Below are positions 1 to 5,650 of a DNA stretch of 5,958 nt, in pieces; position 1 is the first letter of the stretch; every line of letters starts with the position of its first letter. The position numbers and the translations under genes are program-made. Source of the DNA: JAZDKP01 sp043802925 (lineage in GTDB: Bacteria > Fibrobacterota > OXYB2-FULL-49-7 > JAEUSG01); NCBI GenBank assembly GCA_043802925.1, contig JAZDKP010000029.1, positions 1 to 5,958 of the forward strand, written 5' to 3'. The notes under the pieces are model-generated. The model did no database searches. It was given only the letters and a program-made list of their open reading frames with translations, and had not been told where the DNA came from.

Positions 1-107
1 GGAAGTATCCAACGGGGGTGGTTATTCCAAAATCACAGATGGATGAGCTATCGCTAATTCGAGATGAGTTTCATGGAGACTGGAATTATGTGCTCCAGCC
101 GCGTTAA
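1..107 (+). CDS. C-terminal end of an ISAzo13-type (Rhodopirellula-type DDE) transposase, partial
   Basis: An open frame enters from the left edge (first full codon at base 3) and ends at TAA 105-107, giving about 34 residues. They include the stretches YPTGVVIP and, near the end, EFHGDWNYVLQPR. From memory, ISAzo13-family transposases (PF07592-like) finish with a segment of this kind: a Y-x-x-G-hydrophobic pair, then an H/F-rich turn, then WNY-x-hydrophobic-x-P-R/N just before the stop. The DDE catalytic core would lie upstream, outside the window, so activity cannot be judged. The frame differs from that of the secreted-protein remnant that follows, as expected for an insertion. The call rests on a short tail, so it is moderate. 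The alternative is the tail of an unrelated protein. Confidence 0.6.
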   Translation, partial: KYPTGVVIPKSQMDELSLIRDEFHGDWNYVLQPR

Positions 108-138
108 AGTTGAACAGTTTAATTTGATCAAAGTCCTA
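1..138 (+). mobile_element. Right end of an insertion sequence (ISAzo13-like), left part outside window
   Basis: The transposase tail stops at 107, and the golvesin-like coding stretch is recognisable from about 139-148. The 31 bases between (108-138) are AT-rich and end in GTCCTAAG, so they are the natural place for the terminal inverted repeat. The exact boundary is inferred from where protein similarity resumes. It cannot be proven because the other end of the element is not in the window. Confidence 0.5.
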
Positions 139-711
139 AGCATTGAGATGTGGTGGACCCATTTGAGTACGCGGTGTACGAATGTCCCCGTCATCATATA
201 TGACAGCCTGACTGCGCTGGATACGATGACTATCAACCAGACAGCAAACGGCGGGCTCTGGAATATGCTGATGCCTGGCGCCTCTTTTTCAACGCACCAG
301 ATACGCATTGAAATCCGCCATCCGGGGGTGGCTTCAAGAAATATCTGCGCGGACGCCGTGCGCATCATCGGCAATCCCACGACCATTTCCGGCGGCACGG
401 TTGCCGCAGAAGCCGCCCTTTCCGATATCAATTTGCCGTTCTCGCTTATGGCCTGCCCCAATCCTTTCAATCCGACCCTAAGCGTAACCTATTCCATACC
501 GGTTGAGTCCCCGGTCGAACTGGCCGTCTTCAATGTCCAGGGAAGGAAAGTGATGGACCTTTCGCACAACGCTGCGATGATGCCGGGCCGCTATACCACA
601 ACTTGGAACGGAACAGAGGAAAACGGAAAGCGCGCCTCAAGCGGTTTATATATCGTTCAACTCCGCATGGGTAAAAGGATAAAAATCTTTAAAGCCATGA
701 TGCTGAAATAA
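139..711 (+). pseudogene. Truncated secreted protein: golvesin-like domain plus FlgD-like/T9SS-type sorting domain
   Basis: This is a frame of about 190 residues with no credible start of its own. The first usable ATG (64) lies in the transposase tail region and has no ribosome binding site. Remnant residues ~2-79 carry MWWT, TNVPVIIYD, the TINQTANGGLWN stretch and CADAVRIIG. This is the order seen in golvesin C-terminal/Xly-type carbohydrate-binding-like domains, which normally begin one or two strands earlier. A linker (~80-100) leads to a C-terminal module (~101-190) with PNPFNP, a VELAVFNVQGRKV strand, TWNGT, SSGLYIVQL and a basic end. That is the FlgD-like Ig / type IX-style sorting domain that directs cargo to the cell surface. 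The 5' part has apparently been separated by the insertion sequence on the left. It could be an out-of-operon fragment still expressed from an element promoter, but nothing visible supports that. Confidence 0.6.
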
Positions 712-714
712 TTC

Positions 715-751
715 TTAGCGAACGCATACATATCCAACGTATGTGTGCTAA
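715..751. other. Bulged hairpin between convergent genes, possible terminator without a T-tract
   Basis: Four bases after the stop of the secreted-protein remnant, TTAGC (715-719) pairs with GCTAA (747-751). After a two-base bulge (GA, 720-721), ACGCATAC (722-729) pairs with GTATGTGT (739-746), with one G-T pair and a 9-base loop. That is 13 paired positions. The plus strand has no run of T after it. On the minus strand it is followed by only a weak T-rich stretch. Its position between convergent genes suits transcription termination or mRNA 3'-end protection. A relic of a mobile element is the alternative. Confidence 0.45.
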
Positions 752-808
752 CGGTAAGAAGCGAGGAACGGACCCTTAGACAAATCATCGAGTCCGGCTC
801 AAAGGGCT

Positions 809-1213
809 TCACGCCTGCAATCGGTACAGGAACTCCGCCACGCTGATGATTGGGATGCCGCGGAAATTTTTTAAAACCAGCAAATCATCATCACCGGTTA
901 CAATCATGCCGCTCCGGCTTTCAAGCGCGCATTCCAAGACAATATGATCCTTCCGGTCCCTGCATTCCCGAATGACTTTTTCACGTGGAAACACCGGATG
1001 GCATAACGCTTCAACCTCCTCAATAAACATTGCGGCCTGTTCTTGCGTCAGTTTGAATTTCGGTTTAAACAGTGTGCCGTGGAGTTCGTTGACTATGGCC
1101 TTGGAAATAAACAACCGGACTGTGCCATCAATCGCCTTTTCCAGAGCCTCCCGTGGACGGCCGCCGAAAAGCAGAGCGGAAACAAACACATTGGTATCAA
1201 AAACCGCTGTCAT
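809..1213 (-). CDS. PIN-domain ribonuclease toxin (COG1569-like, PIN family toxin of a TA system)
   Basis: This 134-residue protein is one PIN domain, a Mg2+-dependent RNA-cleaving fold; toxins of this class typically inhibit translation by cutting RNA. Visible features are the opening VFDTNVFVSALLF with the first acidic residue at D6, E43 in the VNEL helix, the CRDRKD motif with D89 (and D86), and D108 in the VTGDDDLL motif. These supply the usual four acidic positions, so the active site looks intact. The start at 1213 is chosen because the protein begins directly with the first PIN strand and because its ATG overlaps the antitoxin stop codon as ATGA (1210-1213), implying translational coupling. 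An upstream in-frame extension is not used: it only re-reads the antitoxin gene in another frame. Cognate partner: the RHH protein immediately upstream. Confidence 0.88.
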   Translation of the reverse strand: MTAVFDTNVFVSALLFGGRPREALEKAIDGTVRLFISKAIVNELHGTLFKPKFKLTQEQAAMFIEEVEALCHPVFPREKVIRECRDRKDHIVLECALESRSGMIVTGDDDLLVLKNFRGIPIISVAEFLYRLQA

Positions 1214-1452
1214 TTTTTTGGCATCCGGACGCGCCGGATTTCCGATACCACGTCCGCTTCTGTCAGGCCGGAGGCGCGGCCCGCCGCTGATCCGTACGAG
1301 AAGATTTTCTTCCACCGTTTTCGTTTGTCGATATACATCCGGGCCGCTTCCCGGATGAGTTCCGAACGGGACCGGGCTTCCTGCCGGGCCACGGAATCGA
1401 TTTGCTGGATGAGATTGCCTGTAAAGGAAATGTTGACCGTATATGCCGCCAT
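1210..1452 (-). CDS. Ribbon-helix-helix (CopG/Arc-type) antitoxin
   Basis: An 80-residue protein. Residues 4-10 (YTVNISF) form the DNA-contacting strand. Helix A is about 14-25 (LIQQIDSVARQE). After the turn, SRSELIREAARMYI (28-41) is a typical RHH helix B. The C-terminal half (45-80) has a GLTEADVVSEIRRVR stretch of the kind that usually wraps and neutralises the toxin. The start at 1452 is preferred over an in-frame ATG at 1497. It has GGAGGT (1457-1462) five bases upstream of the codon counted from GGAGG, and the protein then begins at the RHH strand. The 1497 start would lie upstream of the predicted -10 region. It should bind the PIN toxin and repress its own operon through the inverted repeat at 1470-1488. 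Confidence 0.88.
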   Translation of the reverse strand: MAAYTVNISFTGNLIQQIDSVARQEARSRSELIREAARMYIDKRKRWKKIFSYGSAAGRASGLTEADVVSEIRRVRMPKK

Positions 1453-1456
1453 GGTG

Positions 1457-1462
1457 ACCTCC
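1457..1462 (-). promoter_or_regulatory. Ribosome binding site GGAGGT of the antitoxin gene
   Basis: On the minus strand GGAGGT stands just before the ATG at 1452, with five bases between GGAGG and the start. This fixes the short start of the antitoxin. Confidence 0.8.
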
Positions 1463-1468
1463 GGATAT

Positions 1469-1497
1469 AATATACAATTATTGTATATAATTCGCAA
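1469..1497 (-). promoter_or_regulatory. Sigma70-like promoter of the toxin-antitoxin operon
   Basis: On the minus strand, a -35-like TTGCGA (1492-1497, 4 of 6 consensus bases) is followed by exactly 17 bases and a -10-like TATATT (1469-1474, 5 of 6). Transcription would start near 1462, leaving a very short leader of about ten bases in which the ribosome binding site is almost at the 5' end. The -35 lies only 14 bases beyond the lyase stop codon, so the operon may also receive read-through from that gene. Confidence 0.6.
1470..1488. promoter_or_regulatory. Inverted-repeat operator, likely site for the RHH antitoxin
   Basis: ATATACAA (1470-1477) and TTGTATAT (1481-1488) are perfect 8-bp inverted arms around TTA. 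The repeat overlaps the predicted -10 element and lies in the promoter spacer, where a bound antitoxin or toxin-antitoxin complex would block RNA polymerase. Autorepression is the normal behaviour of RHH antitoxins. Binding here is inferred. Confidence 0.65.
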
Positions 1498-1510
1498 TTC
1501 GGTACTGCGT

Positions 1511-4219
1511 TCACTTCAAGAACGTAATTGTCCGGGAAAGCACCTTGTTTCCCGCCCTCAGCTTGGCAGCGTACACACCCGAAGGCAGTCCGCCCGCGTT
1601 CCAGACATAACCCTTGGCAAGTGTCCGCATATCCGTCTTTGTGCGCTTGATCAGACCGCCACTTACGGTATAAATGGACAGTTCGGCCGCGGCGTTGGGA
1701 TCGTCAATTTTTCCGTTCAGACGGATGAGCGCGGAGGGGTTGCACGGGTTGGGCGAAACACACAGCGAAAGCGGCCCGCCTGCAGCAGCGTCGGCCTCTG
1801 ATTCAATCGAAATCGGAGAATTGACAGAATCGGGTATGGCCAGGTAAAAGAGCGCGCGGTAATTGGCGCGGCCGTTAAGCGCGAAGTCCTTGTTCGTATT
1901 GGAATAGGGGGAGGCCGAGAAGAGGTTCACCTTGGCGATGCAGGTGGCGCGCAGGGCTGGGTTGGTGTTCGCGGCCAAAAACCCGTATCCGAGGGAGGTG
2001 TTGGATAAACCGTACTGGATGCGGTTGGAATTGTCCGCCCACCTCGCCAGATATTTTTTTACGCTGTCCTGCGTGCTGTAGGGATAATAAGTCTGGAAAA
2101 AAACCCGGCCCATCAGATCCAGCGAATCCCCGTAGTTCGCGGCAACGGGCTCGTCCCCCAGCAGGTAATAATAATCGACCACGCTCTCCGTCAGGAAACC
2201 CCACATGAAGGTCTGGCCGATGACGCCGGAATTGGCAATCCAGTCCTGCAGGTTGCTCCAGATTCCCATGAGCTGGATCAGGTATTTGGACTGCTTGGTG
2301 TGATAATAGGCGTAACAGAGGGATTCCATGATGTGTGCGGCGCGGCGGCAATACACGTTGATATCATCGCCCTGGCCGCAGGAGACGCCGAACTTGCTGA
2401 TCCAGTTCCACGCTTCGACGCTGGTTTCGAGCGCGCGCCGGTCGCCTAACAGCAGCCAGTTTTCGAACATGCTCTGGGTTTTGTGGTGGCTGGCGTGGCT
2501 TTCGATATGCACGTGCGCGGAATCGTTTTCCGGCGGGTCGCCGACGCAGTGGTTGGTGGCGGGAGAGTAGCGGCAGCCGCCGGTCATACCGTGTGCGGGG
2601 CCGAAATGGCCCTGATGGATGTCTTCGATATGGTTGGCATTTAGGTTCGCGTGTTCGAGATGAACGATGTTCCCGGTGCGGGCAAAGGCCTGGAAAGCCA
2701 TGTGCGGCAAATCGTAGTAATTGCCGTCGTACGCGCGGTCCCATAATACGGCGGGGTTCGACCAAATGTAATGGAGTCCGTCCCCGTAATTGAGGTAGCC
2801 GTACGTGTCGAGGCCCAAACGGGAAGAGACTTCGTTCCTGACCGCGTTCCAATGGCTGGTATATTTGGATTCCATGGCCTGAACCACGGTCCAGTCGGAA
2901 GATTCATACAGCGACTGGCGGGGCGGGACAAGGCGGCCTATGCCGTAGGTCTTGTGGCAGTACCAGTCCGCGGGTGCCACGGCAAAAAGACGGTTCCGCA
3001 CGCCCACAACCTGCGCTCGCTGTTCGTCCGGCGTATCGTCATTGAAGAATACGAGACGGACCTCCTGCGTGCGGGAGATGCCGGCGAACACCTGCAGGTT
3101 TTCGGCGCACCGCCCGGAGTAGAAATTGATGATGAGGTTCCCGTCTCCGTTCACCTCCATGCCCTGAGGATACATTTCCCAGAACCAGTTGAAACCCGCG
3201 ACCACGCCCTTGGCGTTGTCAGAAAGTGAAACCCAGCCCAAGTCGCGCGGCTTGGTAAGTACAGGGTTGTACGTGAGCATCGGCGCCTGGCCGCCGTTTA
3301 CAACGTCCACGCCCAACAGGCTACCGCTTCTGCGGCGCGAAAAGGTGTGGGCCTTTTGTCCTGAAGCAAGCGTCGCCGCGTCGTAACCGCCCGCTTTGGC
3401 GACAAGCGTGTTGGCGGCGGAAAGCGAAAGCGGAAGCACGGCCCGGATGTCCGTGAAATAGGTGCAGGCCAGCGGGTTGGTGTGCCGGTATTCCACCGTA
3501 TTTTCAAGACGCACGATTTTGGATCCGGCATAGGCATAGATCCGGGTGGTGTAATTAAGCGTGCTGTCGCCTCCCGCGGACTTCAGGACGCCTACGGCCT
3601 TCAGGACCGCTGCCATGGGGCCCTGGCGCTCGATGGTGACAGTGGAATTGGCGTCGTTGGCCGAGGAATAGGTATGGGTGTTAAGCGTGTGGGTGAGGCC
3701 GTTGTTGTGCGTGGCAATGAGTTGGTGGGCCGCGTCATAGTCCTGGTTTCCGGATTCGTCAATCCAGGCCTGATCGATGAGGTTGAAGTTCGCCTTGCGC
3801 ACAATGAACCGGAGCACCCCCGTATTCACGGTGAGAGTCGCGCCGTTGTCCACGACACTGAGGCCCGTGACGGCCGAATAAGGCGCGGTTTCGCTGTGCA
3901 AAGACACGGTCCTGGTCTGGTTGGCGGCAACATCCGTTTGGAAGTCGAGGTGAAGGAAGCGGATGGCATTGCGGTGGTTGAGCCAGCGGGTGGCCACGCG
4001 GAATTCGCAGGGAAGGATGGTGTTGGAGGCGTCGCGCAGTGTAAACAGTGCGGTGTCTGACATGAGACCGGATTCGGGCAGCGGGACGCCCATGAGAATG
4101 GGCTCTTTGACGCGGTTGACGCCGGCCCGTTCCGTGATGGTCAGATCCACTAACTTTTCGGCAAAAATGTTTGTAAAAGCGAGGACAATAAAAATCTGCA
4201 CGACAAATCCTGAACGCAT
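1511..4219 (-). CDS. Secreted PcRGLX/YetA-like (PL26-type) exo-rhamnogalacturonan lyase-like protein with C-terminal sorting domain
   Basis: This 902-residue protein begins with a signal peptide (hydrophobic 5-19, likely cleavage after FA at 20). Residues ~24-400 are beta-rich, including KEPILMGVPLPESGL (38-52), a WLNHRNAIRFLHLDFQ segment and a GATLTVNTGVLRFIV strand pair. This matches my memory of the PcRGLX/YetA N-terminal RIFT barrel and central beta-sandwich. Residues ~420-800 look like the alpha/alpha toroid: TYGYLNYGD (472-480), NYYDLPHMAFQAFARTG (500-516), NHIEDIHQGHFG and a His-rich HVHIESHASHH (569-579). Related enzymes remove terminal units from rhamnogalacturonan I by beta-elimination. 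I cannot assign catalytic residues, so substrate is inferred. Residues ~815-902 form a FlgD-like/T9SS-type sorting domain with PNPCNPS and LPSGVYAAKLRAG. The start at 4219 follows AGGAGG and gives a proper signal peptide; an in-frame ATG at 4312 would bury it. It is transcribed away from the substrate-binding-protein operon. Confidence 0.65.
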   Translation of the reverse strand: MRSGFVVQIFIVLAFTNIFAEKLVDLTITERAGVNRVKEPILMGVPLPESGLMSDTALFTLRDASNTILPCEFRVATRWLNHRNAIRFLHLDFQTDVAANQTRTVSLHSETAPYSAVTGLSVVDNGATLTVNTGVLRFIVRKANFNLIDQAWIDESGNQDYDAAHQLIATHNNGLTHTLNTHTYSSANDANSTVTIERQGPMAAVLKAVGVLKSAGGDSTLNYTTRIYAYAGSKIVRLENTVEYRHTNPLACTYFTDIRAVLPLSLSAANTLVAKAGGYDAATLASGQKAHTFSRRRSGSLLGVDVVNGGQAPMLTYNPVLTKPRDLGWVSLSDNAKGVVAGFNWFWEMYPQGMEVNGDGNLIINFYSGRCAENLQVFAGISRTQEVRLVFFNDDTPDEQRAQVVGVRNRLFAVAPADWYCHKTYGIGRLVPPRQSLYESSDWTVVQAMESKYTSHWNAVRNEVSSRLGLDTYGYLNYGDGLHYIWSNPAVLWDRAYDGNYYDLPHMAFQAFARTGNIVHLEHANLNANHIEDIHQGHFGPAHGMTGGCRYSPATNHCVGDPPENDSAHVHIESHASHHKTQSMFENWLLLGDRRALETSVEAWNWISKFGVSCGQGDDINVYCRRAAHIMESLCYAYYHTKQSKYLIQLMGIWSNLQDWIANSGVIGQTFMWGFLTESVVDYYYLLGDEPVAANYGDSLDLMGRVFFQTYYPYSTQDSVKKYLARWADNSNRIQYGLSNTSLGYGFLAANTNPALRATCIAKVNLFSASPYSNTNKDFALNGRANYRALFYLAIPDSVNSPISIESEADAAAGGPLSLCVSPNPCNPSALIRLNGKIDDPNAAAELSIYTVSGGLIKRTKTDMRTLAKGYVWNAGGLPSGVYAAKLRAGNKVLSRTITFLK

Positions 4220-4224
4220 ATAAG

Positions 4225-4230
4225 CCTCCT
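4225..4230 (-). promoter_or_regulatory. Ribosome binding site AGGAGG deciding the lyase start
   Basis: On the minus strand AAGGAGG is followed by five bases (CTTAT) and the ATG at 4219. This near-ideal site supports the 902-residue reading over the 31-codon longer one. Confidence 0.88.
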
Positions 4231-4265
4231 TTTTGCGTAATGTCAGATATGGCCCCGCCTCTCTC

Positions 4266-4289
4266 CCCCTAATTTCATATATATAGGGG
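4266..4289. promoter_or_regulatory. Dyad CCCCTA-N12-TAGGGG over the lyase -10 region, candidate operator
   Basis: Perfect 6-bp inverted arms (4266-4271 and 4284-4289) flank 12 AT-rich bases that contain the best -10 candidates of the lyase promoter. Two half-sites 18 bp apart centre to centre (about 1.7 turns) in this position would suit a dimeric repressor. It could also arise by chance in a low-complexity AT/GC patch. Confidence 0.4.
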
Positions 4290-4300
4290 CAGGATGTCAA
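4272..4300 (-). promoter_or_regulatory. Candidate sigma70-like promoter of the lyase gene
   Basis: On the minus strand a perfect TTGACA lies at 4295-4300. Seventeen bases later comes TGAAAT (4272-4277), a 4-of-6 match to the -10 consensus. An alternative -10, TATGAA, would give a 15-base spacer. The start would fall near 4265, giving a leader of roughly 45 bases before the ATG at 4219. The -35 is convincing and the -10 is ambiguous. Confidence 0.45.
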
Positions 4301-4311
4301 ACATTCCGGCA

Positions 4312-4347
4312 CCGCTGTCAGCGGAACCGGTTGCTCCGGAAACGGAG
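4312..4347. other. Cluster of short hairpins/palindromes
   Basis: CCGCTG (4312-4317) and CAGCGG (4319-4324) are perfect inverted arms around one T. AACCGGTT (4325-4332) is a palindrome. CTCCG (4334-4338) pairs with CGGAG (4343-4347) across a GAAA tetraloop, a very stable loop type in RNA. All lie within 36 bases. No T-tract follows, so an intrinsic terminator is not supported. A structured leader or part of a repeat element is possible. Confidence 0.4.
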
Positions 4348-4370
4348 GATGCCGGGGACTCTTTGCCGGA

Positions 4371-4420
4371 CTACTTGTGCTGAGCCTGTCGAAGCATGAT
4401 GTTTCTGAGAATGACGGTCA
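4371..4420. repeat. Dispersed-repeat-like element with CTGAGCCTGTCGAAG core
   Basis: The 15-base core at 4380-4394 is, on the other strand, CTTCGACAGGCTCAG. I recall this string as the centre of an intergenic repeat found in very high copy in many uncultured and environmental bacterial genomes. TGCT (4378-4381) and AGCA (4393-4396) can pair around it. The following GAGAATGACGG stretch may belong to the same element. Only one copy is in the window, so repeat status rests on memory. The outer limits are approximate. Confidence 0.45.
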
Positions 4421-4513
4421 AACGGACTGAAAACGGCGCTGGGTGGAACTTTCGCCTGCTGGGATTCTTTTCGCTTGATTTCAATGAGAAAGGGGTCTAT
4501 CTTATGCTACGGA

Positions 4514-4553
4514 CTGAATTCATGGTTTTGTGTCAACTGGAGCGTGAATTCAG
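4514..4553. repeat. Paired TGAATTCA palindromes, 30 bp apart (9-bp inverted repeat)
   Basis: CTGAATTCA (4514-4522) and TGAATTCAG (4545-4553) are perfect 9-bp inverted arms. Each contains the 8-bp palindrome TGAATTCA (4515-4522, 4545-4552), and their centres are exactly 30 bp apart, close to three helical turns. They lie about 70-105 bases before the start of the substrate-binding-protein gene. This suggests tandem sites for a dimeric regulator bound to one DNA face, or an RNA hairpin with an 18-22 base loop. Confidence 0.45.
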
Positions 4554-4610
4554 AGATAAAGCGGGAATATGGGAGAAAAACGGTTGTATGGACAAAGATA
4601 TTTTAATCAA

Positions 4611-4615
4611 GAGGT
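4611..4615 (+). promoter_or_regulatory. Ribosome binding site GAGGT selecting the 4621 start
   Basis: GAGGT lies five bases before the ATG at 4621. The other in-frame ATGs (4396, 4504, 4588 and 4639) lack comparable sites or separate the start poorly from the lipoprotein signal. Confidence 0.65.
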
Positions 4616-4620
4616 GGCCG

Positions 4621-5634
4621 ATGAAACTCGATGAGAAAATGATATTAAAATCTAGGCAGCGATCTTTTGCCCTTATCTTATGTGCGGTTTGCACACTTTT
4701 GATGTGCGGTTGCGCGAAAAAAACACCCAAGGTCTATCGGGTGGGCATTATTTCCGGCGCAGAGTATTTTACAAGTATCGCGGATGGCTTCAAGGCTAAA
4801 ATGACCGAGTTGGGCTACACCGAAGGCAAAAACATCGTCTATAACCTGCAGAAACTGAACGCTGATCCTGAAGGGGAAAAGCGAGCCGCCAAAAAATTTG
4901 TGGAAGATAACGTTGACCTCATTTTTGCGTTTCCGACGGATCCGGCTGTCGCGGCCAAGACAGCGGCCCGCGGGACGAACATCCCCGTCGTTTTTGCCAT
5001 GGCCGGCATCGAAGAAAGTAATCTGGTGGAAAATGTGCGGCAGCCGGGGGGCAACATCACCGGCGTTCGTTTTCCGAGTCCGGAGAACACCGCCTTGCGT
5101 TTTGAAATCTTGCACGAATTGGCGCCGCAGGCCAAACGAATTTACATCCTTTATGACCCCCTTTACCCCAATGCGCCCTTTGCGCTTAATTCGGTGCGTT
5201 CGACGGCCTCGTCTCTCGGCATAGCATTGGTAGAGGAGCCCGTGAAAGACAGGGCAGAGCTCCAGACTGCTTTAGAAAGGCGATCTCGATTGGCCGATAT
5301 TGGCATTGATGCCGTATACCTTATGCCTGATATTATTAACAATTCAGGTTTTGGACTTATCATCCAGTTTGCGAATGAACATAAATTGCCGGTCGGCGGC
5401 GGAATGCACAATACGGCGGACTTAGGCGCCATGTTCAGTTGTGTTCCCGACAATCCCGATCAAGGCCGGTTGGCGGCAGTCCTGGTTGATAAAATCTTTG
5501 ACGGCATTCCAGCGGGCACCCTTCCCGTTGTCACGCCCGAGTCCTATTTGCGGCTTAATTATAAAGTGATTCAAAAACATGGGCTGAAGGCAAGTGACGG
5601 TCTGTTAAGCAGGGCGAACGAAATAATCCGTTAA
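4621..5634 (+). CDS. ABC-type substrate-binding lipoprotein (ABC_sub_bind family, COG2984-like)
   Basis: A 337-residue protein. A basic start (K2, K10, R12, R14) and hydrophobic segment (15-28) end in MCGC with the likely lipidated Cys at 31. Position -3 is Met, unusual in a lipobox, but the neighbouring G-C is standard. The mature part is a two-lobed periplasmic binding fold: RVGIISGAEYF (40-50), the ELGYTEGKNIVY box (63-74), VDLIFAFPTDPAVAAKTA (98-115), IPVVFAMAG (121-129) and the family hallmark RQPGGNITGV (140-149). The second lobe has AKRIYILYDP (171-180), DAVYLMPD (230-237) and LPVGGGMHNTADLGAMFS (256-273). Family members bind small ligands, predicted amino acids or aromatics among others; the ligand here cannot be read. 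No permease or ATPase gene follows; a membrane sensor gene follows after 16 bp. A role in ligand sensing rather than uptake is therefore plausible (inference). Confidence 0.88.
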   Translation: MKLDEKMILKSRQRSFALILCAVCTLLMCGCAKKTPKVYRVGIISGAEYFTSIADGFKAKMTELGYTEGKNIVYNLQKLNADPEGEKRAAKKFVEDNVDLIFAFPTDPAVAAKTAARGTNIPVVFAMAGIEESNLVENVRQPGGNITGVRFPSPENTALRFEILHELAPQAKRIYILYDPLYPNAPFALNSVRSTASSLGIALVEEPVKDRAELQTALERRSRLADIGIDAVYLMPDIINNSGFGLIIQFANEHKLPVGGGMHNTADLGAMFSCVPDNPDQGRLAAVLVDKIFDGIPAGTLPVVTPESYLRLNYKVIQKHGLKASDGLLSRANEIIR

Positions 5635-5650
5635 AACATCAAGGGGTGAT

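Larger units (their letters stand above)
4220..4620. other. 401-bp divergent intergenic region between lyase and substrate-binding protein genes
   Basis: No gene is supported here. From left to right it holds the lyase ribosome binding site and promoter, a cluster of small hairpins (4312-4347), a dispersed-repeat-like core (4380-4394) and two spaced TGAATTCA palindromes (4515-4552). The last ~225 bases are open in the frame of the substrate-binding protein. They have no signal peptide, domain or ribosome binding site, so I treat them as leader or promoter DNA. I found no convincing -10/-35 pair for the rightward operon. Confidence 0.6.

Noticed and set aside
64..138. Taking the ATG at 64 as the genuine start of a 215-residue protein
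   Set aside because: It overlaps the transposase tail in another frame, lacks a ribosome binding site, and the peptide before residue ~26 has no signal peptide or domain similarity.
1214..1477. N-terminal extension of the PIN toxin to an ATG at 1477
   Set aside because: The extension re-reads the antitoxin gene in another frame, is rich in Gly/Pro/Arg, and the PIN fold begins exactly at the 1213 start.
1043..1801. Long plus-strand open frame across the TA operon and the lyase 3' end
   Set aside because: It lies opposite three well-supported minus-strand genes and shows no domain, signal peptide or ribosome binding site.
3482..4060. Plus-strand open frame of 192 codons inside the lyase gene
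   Set aside because: Its composition (Gly/Val/Arg-rich, repetitive) is typical of the reverse strand of a GC-rich gene; the minus-strand frame has full domain continuity there.
4220..4312. Longer lyase start at 4312
   Set aside because: It would put 31 polar residues before the signal peptide and bypass the AGGAGG site. The predicted promoter would also lie inside the coding region.
4312..4347. Intrinsic terminator in the divergent region
   Set aside because: No T-tract follows any of the stems and no gene ends nearby on either strand.
4396..4620. 75-codon N-terminal extension of the substrate-binding protein, or a separate small gene
   Set aside because: No similarity, no suitable ribosome binding site, and it would displace the lipoprotein signal from the N-terminus.
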